33,411 nt of DNA from Streptomyces niphimycinicus. GTDB lineage: Bacteria; Actinomycetota; Actinomycetes; Streptomycetales; Streptomycetaceae. Positions 1 through 6,526 of the stretch are shown piece by piece. Position numbers and translations under genes: made by a program. The stretch lies in the NCBI RefSeq assembly GCF_018883605.1, contig NZ_JAHLEM010000236.1, positions 1 through 33,411 of the forward strand, written 5' to 3'. Position 1 is the first letter of the stretch. Each line of letters starts with the position of its first letter. The notes under the pieces are model-generated. The model did not search any database. It was not told the DNA's origin and saw only the letters and a list, made by a program, of their open reading frames with translations.

Positions 1-761
1 GGCGGCGGGCCGAAGCCGGGCGGTGCCCAGGCGGCGTTGCGGGCCAGGGCGAGCCCGCCCGCCGTATTGCGGTCGCGCTTCTGCGGCAGCGGCCGCCCCT
101 TGGCCCGCAGCGCCGCGTACACCTGCGCGTAGACCGTGTCCAGGTCCAGCAACTCCGGCCCGCCCGGCACCCCTTGCCGCAGCAGCCGCAGCAGCTCCCC
201 GGTGAAGGCCGTATGGTGCTCGCCGGGCGGGGCGAGCGCGAAGCTGGTGTCGGGGACGGAGGCCAGCAGATAGGTGCCCTCGATCTCCACCTGGTCGATC
301 ACCGCCTCGGCGCTCGCCGCGCTCATGAAGCCGAGCACGCGTCCGCTGAAGCAGCAGTCGAGCAGCATCACCTGGCGCCCGGCCCGCCCGTCGAGCACGA
401 CATCGCGCAGCGTGCCGTACGGCAGTCCGGTGTAGGAGCGGTGCTGTATGGACCCGGTGAGCCCCAGGAACAGCTCGCCGCGGCGCGGTTCCACGAGTCC
501 GTGTCCGGCGAAGTACACCAGCAGGGTGTCCGTGGCCTCCTCGGCCGCGGTCCGGACGGCCTCGAGGACCTCGACCGCGGTGGCGGGGTTCTCGACGACC
601 GTGCAGTGCTCGGGCGCCAGCCCCCAGGAACCCGGTGCGCACAGGGCCGCGGCCAGCGCGCTCAGGTTGTTGGCCACCGCCGGGATCGGCTCCAGGTGGG
701 CGTAGCGGCTGGTGCCGATGAGCACCGCGCGGGTGGCGGCCGGGTCGGGCAGAACGGCCAC
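1..761 (-). CDS. Caspase-fold (C14/metacaspase-like) protease, partial, C-terminal part beyond window
   Basis: About 253 residues are visible before the left edge cuts the gene. The fold is that of bacterial caspase/metacaspase-like peptidases: an N-terminal beta strand (RAVLIGTSRY, residues 11-20), the catalytic His in YFAGHGL (H87), and the catalytic Cys in LLDCCFSG (Cys137, by analogy with the DxCxSG pattern). Both catalytic residues are present, so it is probably active. The start is GTG at 761, chosen because GGAGGAGGG lies about 9 nt upstream and because it begins 2 nt after the stop of the EACC1-like gene, so the two are co-transcribed. Known for the family: such caspases paired with EACC1 are predicted effectors of NTP-dependent conflict or signalling systems. 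Its substrate, and any further C-terminal domain, cannot be seen here. Confidence 0.88.
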   Translation of the reverse strand, partial: MAVLPDPAATRAVLIGTSRYAHLEPIPAVANNLSALAAALCAPGSWGLAPEHCTVVENPATAVEVLEAVRTAAEEATDTLLVYFAGHGLVEPRRGELFLGLTGSIQHRSYTGLPYGTLRDVVLDGRAGRQVMLLDCCFSGRVLGFMSAASAEAVIDQVEIEGTYLLASVPDTSFALAPPGEHHTAFTGELLRLLRQGVPGGPELLDLDTVYAQVYAALRAKGRPLPQKRDRNTAGGLALARNAAWAPPGFGPP

Positions 762-763
762 GG

Positions 764-1153
764 CTACCGCCCTCCTCCGTCGGCCTGACGGTCCGGATCC
801 GGGTCCGGATCGGGGGCGGCCGGGCGCTCCAGCGCGTCGATCAGGCGCCGCAGCTCCTCGCCGTCGCCACCGGCGATGTCGACCGTAAGGTCACCACGGC
901 GCACGGTGATCCGCCGGGCGTGCGGACGCGTCTGCCGCCAGGTGGACAGCGCCAGCGCGAAGGAGGCGGCGCTCCAGGCGTTCTCGGTGACCAGTTGCAG
1001 CACATCGGTGAGCGCGCCCATCTGCCCCGGTGACGGCTCGGCCTGGACCAGCTCCACATGGGCGCCGCGGCGCGCGGCCGGATCCCGTCTCAGCCAGTCG
1101 AGGAGCGATCGCAGCTCCGCCTCCCCACCGTCCACCGCTACGTCGATCCGCAC
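764..1153 (-). CDS. EACC1-like (effector-associated constant component 1) small protein
   Basis: This 129-aa protein begins MRIDVAVDGG and continues with a Leu-rich segment (AELRSLLDWLRRD), the pattern of the effector-associated constant component 1 family found beside caspases and other effectors in actinobacteria. A second conserved portion (ARRITVRRGDLTVDI) comes near residues 83-97, and the C-terminal tail is acidic with a DPDPDPD run. GTG at 1153 is preferred over upstream codons because AAGGGGG sits about 6 nt before it and because the family normally starts at this motif. It ends 2 nt before the caspase gene, so the pair is an operon. The family is proposed to link an effector to a trigger or to its partners. 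I infer a small non-enzymatic adaptor; no catalytic motif is visible. Confidence 0.8.
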   Translation of the reverse strand: MRIDVAVDGGEAELRSLLDWLRRDPAARRGAHVELVQAEPSPGQMGALTDVLQLVTENAWSAASFALALSTWRQTRPHARRITVRRGDLTVDIAGGDGEELRRLIDALERPAAPDPDPDPDRQADGGGR

Positions 1154-1188
1154 CAAATCCCCCTTGTGACGACGGTCTCTCCAATTCT

Positions 1189-1219
1189 GTCCTACCCAGG
1201 GGCGTCGGCGCAGGATCAA
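1189..1219 (-). promoter_or_regulatory. Candidate promoter for the EACC1-caspase operon
   Basis: On the minus strand TTGATC (1219-1214) and TAGGAC (1194-1189) are separated by 19 nt and lie about 36 nt before the GTG of the EACC1-like gene. They resemble the actinobacterial main-sigma TTGAC / TAnnnT elements, with a long spacer. Prediction by eye only. Confidence 0.35.
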
Positions 1220-1260
1220 CGAAGAGCAAGGTCAACGGAGTTCGGGTGCGTGCCGCCCGC

Positions 1261-1878
1261 TCATGGCTGGCGCGCCGGTGGTGTGGCCAGCGCCCGGCGC
1301 CACTGGTCGGTGACCGACCGCCGCAGGCGTTCGGTGTCGACGGCGCCCGGGTCGAGAAGTCGTTGCAGCCCGATTCCTCGGAGCTGTCCGACGATCGCCA
1401 CCGCGACCTCCTCGGGCGCGAGGTCGTGGCGGATGGTGCCTTCGGCGATTCCGGCCGCCACGTCGTCGCGCAGATCGGCCCTGAACGACTGGTCCCGCCC
1501 GCGGAAGATCGGTGCCAGTTCGGGCATGGTGGGCGCCTCGGCCCACAGCAGCAGGAACGCGTGATGGGCGGCGCCCACCTGGCCGAGTTCGCCGATGTAG
1601 CCGTCGATCAGCCGCAGGAGGCGGTCCAGCCCTGGGGGTAGATCGGCAAGGCCCGGCACGAACCCGGCTTGGGTGCTGCGGGCCAGGAGTTCGAGGAGCG
1701 CCTGCTTCGAACCGAAGTGGTGGGTGACGATTCCGCGGCTGTACCCGGCGCGCTCACCCACCCGCGCCAGCGTCAGCGAGCGCACTCCCTGCTCGATGAC
1801 CAGCTCGGCGGCGGCCGCCAGCAATGCGGCTTCGGCCTGGTCGCGACGCTCCTTCTGGGTGCGGCGGGGGGTGGGCAT
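1261..1878 (-). CDS. TetR/AcrR-family transcriptional regulator
   Basis: A 205-aa protein with the TetR architecture: an N-terminal helix rich in Arg/Glu, then a helix-turn-helix at about residues 35-63 (LTLARVGERAGYSRGIVTHH, followed by FGSKQALL), and an all-helical ligand-binding C-terminal part. ATG at 1878 has AGGAG about 6 nt upstream. It is divergent from the DUF1330-like/hydrolase pair with a 73-bp intergenic region holding an inverted repeat, the usual layout for a TetR protein that represses itself and its neighbour. The ligand is unknown; the adjacent dehalogenase-like hydrolase suggests a small hydrophobic or halogenated compound, which is inference only. Confidence 0.92.
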   Translation of the reverse strand: MPTPRRTQKERRDQAEAALLAAAAELVIEQGVRSLTLARVGERAGYSRGIVTHHFGSKQALLELLARSTQAGFVPGLADLPPGLDRLLRLIDGYIGELGQVGAAHHAFLLLWAEAPTMPELAPIFRGRDQSFRADLRDDVAAGIAEGTIRHDLAPEEVAVAIVGQLRGIGLQRLLDPGAVDTERLRRSVTDQWRRALATPPARQP

Positions 1879-1893
1879 ACGAGACTCCTAACT

Positions 1894-1923
1894 AACTTGC
1901 GTGTCGTCCAACAAGTTTATACG
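1894..1923. promoter_or_regulatory. Inverted repeat between divergent genes, candidate TetR operator with -10 element
   Basis: AACTTG (1894-1899) and CAAGTT (1912-1917) form an inverted repeat with a 12-nt centre. A TATACG (1918-1923) directly beside it could be the -10 hexamer for the plus-strand gene at 1952. The position, between a TetR gene and its divergent neighbour, fits an operator; binding has not been shown. Confidence 0.45.
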
Positions 1924-1951
1924 GTGCCACTCATCCTGACTGGAGGTTTCG

Positions 1952-2347
1952 ATGATCGACATGGATGAACGTGCCCTCGATGTCTTCCTGGCCGAAGACC
2001 CCGGCGGCCCCGTGGTGATGCTGAACCTGCTGCGGTTCCGCCCGGACGGCGGTCGCGAGAGCTACCAGCGCTACATCGAGGCGCTGGGCGCGGAGATCAA
2101 CGCGCGGTACGGATTGCGGGTGGAGTACCTCGGGGACGGCGGTCATGCCCTGGTCGCCGAGGAGGGGCAGGCATGGGACACGGTGCTCCTGGTGCGCTAC
2201 CCCAGCCGCCAGGCGTTCGCCGATATGGTCCGTGACCCCGACTACCGGGCGGTGTCCCATCTCCGCGCCGAGGCGCTGGTGGAATCGGTCCTCCAGCCGA
2301 CCGTGCCGCTCCAGCCGACCGTGCCGCTCCAGGGGAGCGTGGTCTGA
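1952..2347 (+). CDS. DUF1330-like / dimeric alpha-beta barrel small protein
   Basis: A 131-aa protein. The segment PVVMLNLLRFRPDGGRESYQ, followed by a YL-GDGGHALVAEE strand and VLLVRYPSRQAFADMVRDP, matches the ferredoxin-like dimeric alpha/beta-barrel family that includes DUF1330 and NIPSNAP-like proteins. The function is not established; relatives are small ligand-binding or isomerase-like proteins. ATG at 1952 has GGAGG 5 nt upstream. The stop overlaps the start of the following hydrolase gene (TGATG), so translation is probably coupled. The C-terminus carries an 18-bp tandem duplication (2291-2308 and 2309-2326) that repeats LQPTVP, apparently a recent in-frame expansion outside the folded core. 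Confidence 0.75.
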   Translation: MIDMDERALDVFLAEDPGGPVVMLNLLRFRPDGGRESYQRYIEALGAEINARYGLRVEYLGDGGHALVAEEGQAWDTVLLVRYPSRQAFADMVRDPDYRAVSHLRAEALVESVLQPTVPLQPTVPLQGSVV

Positions 2348-3114
2348 TGCCCACTGTCTTCGTGCACGGCAACCCCGAGACGGCGGCCGTCTGGGATCCC
2401 CTGCTCGCCGAACTGAAGGCCGCCGGCGCCGCTCCGGCCGACCTCATCTGTCTGTCCCCGCCCGGATTCGGCGCACCGCTGCCGCCCGGGTTCGGGGCGA
2501 CCGTAGGGGAGTACCGCGACTGGCTGATCGGTGAACTGACACACTTCGCCGAGCCCGTGGACCTGGTGGGCCACGACTGGGGCGGCGGACACGTCCTCAA
2601 CGCGGTGATGAACCGCCCGGACCTGGTGCGGAGCTGGGCCAGCGACACGATCGCGGCCTTCGAACCCGACTACGTCTGGCATGAGCTCGCCCAGCGATGG
2701 CAGACGCCGGGAATCGGAGAGGCCGATGTGGCCGCACGCTTCGGCGCCCCCGTCGAGCAGCGGATCGCCACGCTCATCGAGCGGGGGATGGGCGAGGCGG
2801 CGGCCGAGCGCGTCGCCCAGGGGCAGAACGAGGCGATGGGCCGGGCCGTGATCGCCCTCTACACCTCCGCCATGCCACCGGTGATGGCCGAACTCGGCCG
2901 GGACCTGGAAAACGCCGCGCGGCGGCCGGGACTCGTGTTCCTCGCCACCGAGGACCACGCGGCCGGAACCACCGAACAGCGCTGCCGCGCCGCCCGCCGC
3001 GCCGGTGCCCGGGTGGAGGTCCTCGATGGGCTGGGCCACTGGTGGATGACACACGACCCCGTCCGCGGCGCGCGGGCGCTCACCCGCTTCTGGGCATCGC
3101 TGGGCCACGCGTAG
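2347..3114 (+). CDS. Alpha/beta hydrolase with haloalkane-dehalogenase-like active-site signature
   Basis: A 255-aa alpha/beta hydrolase. The nucleophile elbow VGHDWGGG places Asp77 as nucleophile, followed by Trp78; the oxyanion-side loop is HGNP (residues 7-10); the base is His231 in GLGHWW. Asp nucleophiles occur in epoxide hydrolases and haloalkane dehalogenases, and the Asn in HGNP together with Trp after the Asp resembles the halide-binding pair of dehalogenases. A candidate acid lies in ATEDHA. It is shorter at the N-terminus than typical dehalogenases (about 290 aa), starting almost directly at the HGNP strand. Its start overlaps the stop of the upstream gene by one base, which fixes the start. 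The substrate is unknown; expression is probably under the neighbouring TetR protein. Confidence 0.85.
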   Translation: MPTVFVHGNPETAAVWDPLLAELKAAGAAPADLICLSPPGFGAPLPPGFGATVGEYRDWLIGELTHFAEPVDLVGHDWGGGHVLNAVMNRPDLVRSWASDTIAAFEPDYVWHELAQRWQTPGIGEADVAARFGAPVEQRIATLIERGMGEAAAERVAQGQNEAMGRAVIALYTSAMPPVMAELGRDLENAARRPGLVFLATEDHAAGTTEQRCRAARRAGARVEVLDGLGHWWMTHDPVRGARALTRFWASLGHA

Positions 3115-3130
3115 CCGCACACGCGCGGAT

Positions 3131-3148
3131 GCCGCCACCAGAGGCGGC
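3131..3148. terminator. Short hairpin between convergent genes
   Basis: GCCGCC and GGCGGC pair around a 6-nt loop in the 51-bp gap between the convergent hydrolase and transporter genes. It could serve as a weak bidirectional terminator. The stem is only 6 bp and there is no T tract. Confidence 0.3.
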
Positions 3149-3165
3149 CCGAGGCACGAAGCGGA

Positions 3166-4089
3166 TCAACTGGCGTGCAGCATCAGCCCGATGCCCGCCA
3201 CCATCAGTCCCGCCGCCGCGATTCTCGGTCCGCCGAACCGCTCCTTGAAGAACAGCGTCCCGATCGCCGCGCCCACGATGATCGACGATTCGCGCAGCGC
3301 CGCGATCGGGGCGAGTTCGGCCTGGGTCTGGGCCCAGAGGACCAGGCCGTAGGCGGAGACCGACAGCAGTCCGCCGAGCAGGCCGCGTGCGGCGACGGGG
3401 CGCAGTTGGCGCAGGAGGGCGCCGCGGCGGACCGCCAGGGCATAGGCGGGGATGGCGAAGCCCTCCAGGATCATCAGCCAGGCGATATAGCCGGGGGCGC
3501 TGCCGGAGGCGCGTACGCCCAGGCCGTCCACGACGGTGTACGCGGCGATGGACAGACCGGTGGCGATGGCGGCCGTAAGGGCGAGCCATTGCGGTGCGCC
3601 CCCGCCGTTCTGCCCGCCGTCCGGCCCGCTTTCCCCGTGGTCGGTGTGGTGGGAGCCCTTGGCGCCCCCGTGGCGGGAGCCCTTGACGCCCCACAACGCC
3701 ACGCCCACCAGCCCCGCCGAGGCCAGTGCGATGCCCGCCGCCTGCCAGTGGTCCGGCCGCTCGCCGACGAAGACCGCGGCGGCCACGGTCACCACCAGCG
3801 GCGCGGTGCCACGTGCGATGGGATACATCTGGCCGAAGTCGCCCAGGTGGAACGAGCGCATGAGCAGCAGTTGGTAGACCACGTGGATGGCCGCGGAGGC
3901 CAGCAGATACGGCCAGGCGTCCGCGGCGGGCAGCGGGGCGAACGGCAGCAGCGCCAGCCCGCATACCGCCCCGCCGCCGCCCACCAGGGTGAAGGCGAGG
4001 AGCTGATCGCGGATGCCGTGCGCGATGGCGTTCCACGACGCGTGGGTGACGGCCGCGATGAGCACGGCGGCCGCGACGAGCGGGGTCAT
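3166..4089 (-). CDS. EamA/DMT-superfamily transporter
   Basis: A 307-aa integral membrane protein made of two repeats of about five hydrophobic helices, typical of EamA/drug-metabolite transporters. The first half carries the conserved YPIARGTAPLVV region and the second half FKERFGGPRIAAAGLMVAGI, matching the end of an EamA domain. The loop between the halves is unusually hydrophilic and His/Gly-rich (SRHGGAKGSHHTDHGE, about residues 134-150). ATG at 4089 overlaps the stop of the upstream YbaK-like gene by ATGA, so a longer start, which would run inside that gene in another frame, is unlikely. The substrate is unknown; families of this type export amino acids, sugars or other metabolites. Confidence 0.88.
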   Translation of the reverse strand: MTPLVAAAVLIAAVTHASWNAIAHGIRDQLLAFTLVGGGGAVCGLALLPFAPLPAADAWPYLLASAAIHVVYQLLLMRSFHLGDFGQMYPIARGTAPLVVTVAAAVFVGERPDHWQAAGIALASAGLVGVALWGVKGSRHGGAKGSHHTDHGESGPDGGQNGGGAPQWLALTAAIATGLSIAAYTVVDGLGVRASGSAPGYIAWLMILEGFAIPAYALAVRRGALLRQLRPVAARGLLGGLLSVSAYGLVLWAQTQAELAPIAALRESSIIVGAAIGTLFFKERFGGPRIAAAGLMVAGIGLMLHAS

Positions 4090-4586
4090 GCGGACCGCTC
4101 GCGCACATCCACCAGGGTGCCGTCGGCGTGTGCGATCAGGGTCTTGGGGTCGAGCGGGAAGACGGTGTGGGGGGTGCCCGCCGCGGCCCATACGGTCTGG
4201 TGCTCCAGCAGTCGGCGGTCGGCGAGGACGCGGGTGCGGGTGCGGTGGCCGAAGGGCGGCACCCCGCCGATGGCGTAGCCGGTGGTCTCCCGTACCAGCG
4301 CCGCGTTCGCCCGGCGGACGCTCCCGGCGCCCAACTCATGCCGTACGAGCTCGACGTCGACCCGTGACGCCCCGTCCATCAGCACCACCACCGGCTGCCC
4401 GTCCGCCTCGAAGACCAGCGACTTGACGATCTGGCTCAGCTCACAGCCGATGGCCGCGGCGGCCTCGGCGGCGGTGCGGGTGGCGTCGGGGAAGCGGCGC
4501 ACCTCGACGTCCAGGCCGAGTTCGCGCAGGGCGTCGGCGAAGCGGGGGTGGGCGGCGGTGTCAGGGGTGGGGGTGGGATCGACCAT
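4086..4586 (-). CDS. YbaK/EbsC-family aminoacyl-tRNA deacylase-like protein
   Basis: A 166-aa protein of the YbaK/ProX editing-domain family, which hydrolyses mischarged aminoacyl-tRNA in trans. Visible family features are the conserved IVKSLVFEADGQPVVVLMDG segment (the K in VKSL is the usual functional lysine), the GGVPPFGH motif, and the final TVFPLDPKTLI region. The length is normal. ATG at 4586 has no clear Shine-Dalgarno sequence. It is the first gene of a two-gene unit with the EamA transporter, with a 4-nt overlap. Which amino acid it edits cannot be read from sequence. Confidence 0.88.
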   Translation of the reverse strand: MVDPTPTPDTAAHPRFADALRELGLDVEVRRFPDATRTAAEAAAAIGCELSQIVKSLVFEADGQPVVVLMDGASRVDVELVRHELGAGSVRRANAALVRETTGYAIGGVPPFGHRTRTRVLADRRLLEHQTVWAAAGTPHTVFPLDPKTLIAHADGTLVDVRERSA

Positions 4587-4675
4587 GGAACGACGCTATC
4601 GACGCGCCCGCCGCCCACGCCAGGGCATTTCCCCGAGGTCGCACCGGCACCGGTCGGCCGGGCCGAACGCGAAGA

Positions 4676-4708
4676 AGCCGGGCGGGCGCTCGAAGCGCCC
4701 GCCCGGCT
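4676..4708. terminator. Perfect 15-bp hairpin, terminator downstream of the PBP gene
   Basis: Arms 4676-4690 (AGCCGGGCGGGCGCT) and 4694-4708 are exact reverse complements around a 3-nt loop. The hairpin lies between the stop of the penicillin-binding-protein gene (minus strand) and the start of the YbaK-like gene. GC-rich hairpins without a T tract are the normal terminator type in Streptomyces. Confidence 0.75.
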
Positions 4709-4739
4709 CCCGTGCCGTCACGCCGGTGGAACTTCCGGC

Positions 4740-6380
4740 TCAGCCGCCCGCGCGCAGCAGCGCCGCCACCATCGGGCCCGCCGTGTCGCCGCCGTGGCCG
4801 CCCTCGGGCACCACACCGGCGGCCGCGATGTCGTCGCGGTACGCGCTGAACCAGCCGTTGGGCTTCTCCTGGTTGTCCACCTCGGCCGAACCGGTCTTGG
4901 CGCCGAAGTCGCCGCTCATCCCGGCCATCGCCTCGGCGGCGGTGCCCGAGGTGGCCGTCAGCCGCATCAGCTTGCGCAACTGGTCATGGGTGCTCGACTT
5001 CATCCTCTTGCTCGCCTTGGCCAGCGTCCGGTGGTCCAGCGACGGCGAGACCAGATACGGCTGGCGGAAGGTGCCGGTGGAGGCCGTGGCCGCGACCGAC
5101 GCCATGTTGAGCGGGTTCATCCGCACCCCGCCCTGGCCGATCAGCGAGGCGGCCTTGGAGGCCGCCGACTGCACCGGCACCGCGCCGTCGAAGGAGGGCA
5201 CGCCGGTCTGCCAGTTGAGCCCGATGCCGAAGACGTTCCGGGCCTCGTTGGTCAGGTCGTCGTTCTTCAGCTTCCCCGCCTGGCTGATGAAGGCCGTGTT
5301 GCAGGAGCGGGCGAAGCTCTGCTCGAAGGTGCCGTTCTTGATCTCGAACTTCTTGTCGTTCTGGAACTTCCAGCCGCCGTAACTGAAGTACTTGGGGCAC
5401 GGATGGGCCTTGCCGTACGCCGCCAGACCCTTGTCGATCAGCGTCGCCGAGGTGATGATCTTCATCGTCGAGCCGGGTGCGTACGAGCCCTGCATGGCGG
5501 TGTTGAAGCCGCTCGCGGGGGAGTTGGCCACCGCCAGGACCTCACCGGTGCTGGGCTTGACCGCCACCACCGACGCCTTGGTGCGCTTGCTCACCTGCTG
5601 CTCGGCGGTCCTCTGGAGCGATGCGTCGATCGTCGTGCGGAGCGTGCCCGGGGTGCCCTTGGAGAGCACCTTCAGCGTCTTGTCGGGGGACTTGGAGCCC
5701 TTGGCGCGCCGGATCCAGGTCTCCACGCCCGCCTTGCCGCCCGCCTTCTTGCCGTACCGCTCGCGCAGCGCGGCCAGGACGGTCTTGAGGGTCGGGTGCT
5801 CGGCGGCGGTCAGCTCCTTGCCGTCGCGGTCCACCGCCTTGATCGGCGGCGCCTCGGACGCGCCGGTCTTCAGGGTGTCGCCCTCGGCGAGGTCGGGCTG
5901 CACCACGGAGGGCTTCCAGCCGACGACCGGCTTACCGGTCTTGGTGTCGCGGGTGACGGTCAGCGAGGATTCATACGTCCAGGGGACGCTCTGACCGCCG
6001 GAGGAGATCTGGGCGTTGACCGAGAACGGCACCTTCGCACCGCTCGCCGCCCCCGGCTCCAGCGCCACCTTGGCCACATGGGCCTTCCTGCGGTAGTCGC
6101 CCAGCGCCGTGGTGGCCGCCCCGGTGTCGTCCGTAAGGGCGGCGGCCTTCGCCGTCTCGCCCGCCGACCAGGCCGCCAGGAACGCGCGGGCGGTGGCCTT
6201 GACCTCGGCCGCGCTGGGCGGGCCCGTCTTCACGTTCTTCAGGGACGGCTTGTCGTCACCCGAGCCGGCGCTCGCACCGTCCTTCGCACTGGAATCGTCC
6301 TGGCCGCCGCCGCAACCGGCAACACCGACCATGGCGGCGAACACCGCACCGACGATCGCGGCTCTCGCGCCACTCCGCAT
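4740..6380 (-). CDS. Penicillin-binding lipoprotein with MecA_N-like domain and transpeptidase domain
   Basis: A 546-aa class B-type penicillin-binding protein. A lipoprotein signal ends at Cys23 (VAGCGG), so it is anchored outside the membrane. An NTF2-like/MecA_N-type domain follows (about residues 50-160; AAEVKATARAFLAAWSAGE), then a dimerisation region, then the transpeptidase domain with all three motifs: S304-T-M-K307 (SxxK), S359-C-N (SxN) and K495-T-G (KTG). It cross-links peptidoglycan. ATG at 6380 is chosen because the lipoprotein signal starts there, although the SD is weak (GTGGGGGT). The gene lies downstream of the mannosyltransferase gene, as I recall in S. coelicolor. The MecA_N domain is shared with low-affinity PBPs; altered beta-lactam affinity is possible but cannot be read from this. 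Confidence 0.93.
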   Translation of the reverse strand: MRSGARAAIVGAVFAAMVGVAGCGGGQDDSSAKDGASAGSGDDKPSLKNVKTGPPSAAEVKATARAFLAAWSAGETAKAAALTDDTGAATTALGDYRRKAHVAKVALEPGAASGAKVPFSVNAQISSGGQSVPWTYESSLTVTRDTKTGKPVVGWKPSVVQPDLAEGDTLKTGASEAPPIKAVDRDGKELTAAEHPTLKTVLAALRERYGKKAGGKAGVETWIRRAKGSKSPDKTLKVLSKGTPGTLRTTIDASLQRTAEQQVSKRTKASVVAVKPSTGEVLAVANSPASGFNTAMQGSYAPGSTMKIITSATLIDKGLAAYGKAHPCPKYFSYGGWKFQNDKKFEIKNGTFEQSFARSCNTAFISQAGKLKNDDLTNEARNVFGIGLNWQTGVPSFDGAVPVQSAASKAASLIGQGGVRMNPLNMASVAATASTGTFRQPYLVSPSLDHRTLAKASKRMKSSTHDQLRKLMRLTATSGTAAEAMAGMSGDFGAKTGSAEVDNQEKPNGWFSAYRDDIAAAGVVPEGGHGGDTAGPMVAALLRAGG

Positions 6381-6408
6381 TACAGAACCCCCACAGTGTT
6401 CTCGATTC

Positions 6409-6428
6409 CCTCCATCAGTCGATGGAGG
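6409..6428. promoter_or_regulatory. 8-bp inverted repeat in the PBP gene leader
   Basis: CCTCCATC (6409-6416) and GATGGAGG (6421-6428) pair around 4 nt, about 30-50 nt upstream of the PBP start. It could be an operator or an RNA hairpin at the promoter. A GGAAT-N16-GTTC arrangement nearby on the minus strand vaguely resembles an ECF-sigma promoter, but the spacing is not standard. Confidence 0.3.
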
Positions 6429-6463
6429 CCGCGGTGCCCGGCACTCTACCGGCACCAGGAGAA

Positions 6464-6497
6464 GCCCCCGCGCCCTCACCGTAGGGGGCGCGGGGGC
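6464..6497. terminator. 12-bp hairpin, terminator of the PMT gene
   Basis: Arms 6464-6475 (GCCCCCGCGCCC) and 6486-6497 are exact reverse complements with a 10-nt loop. The hairpin sits just past the stop of the mannosyltransferase gene (minus strand), before the PBP gene. Confidence 0.7.
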
Positions 6498-6526
6498 GGG
6501 GGCCGGACCGGGACGGCGGGCCGGGA

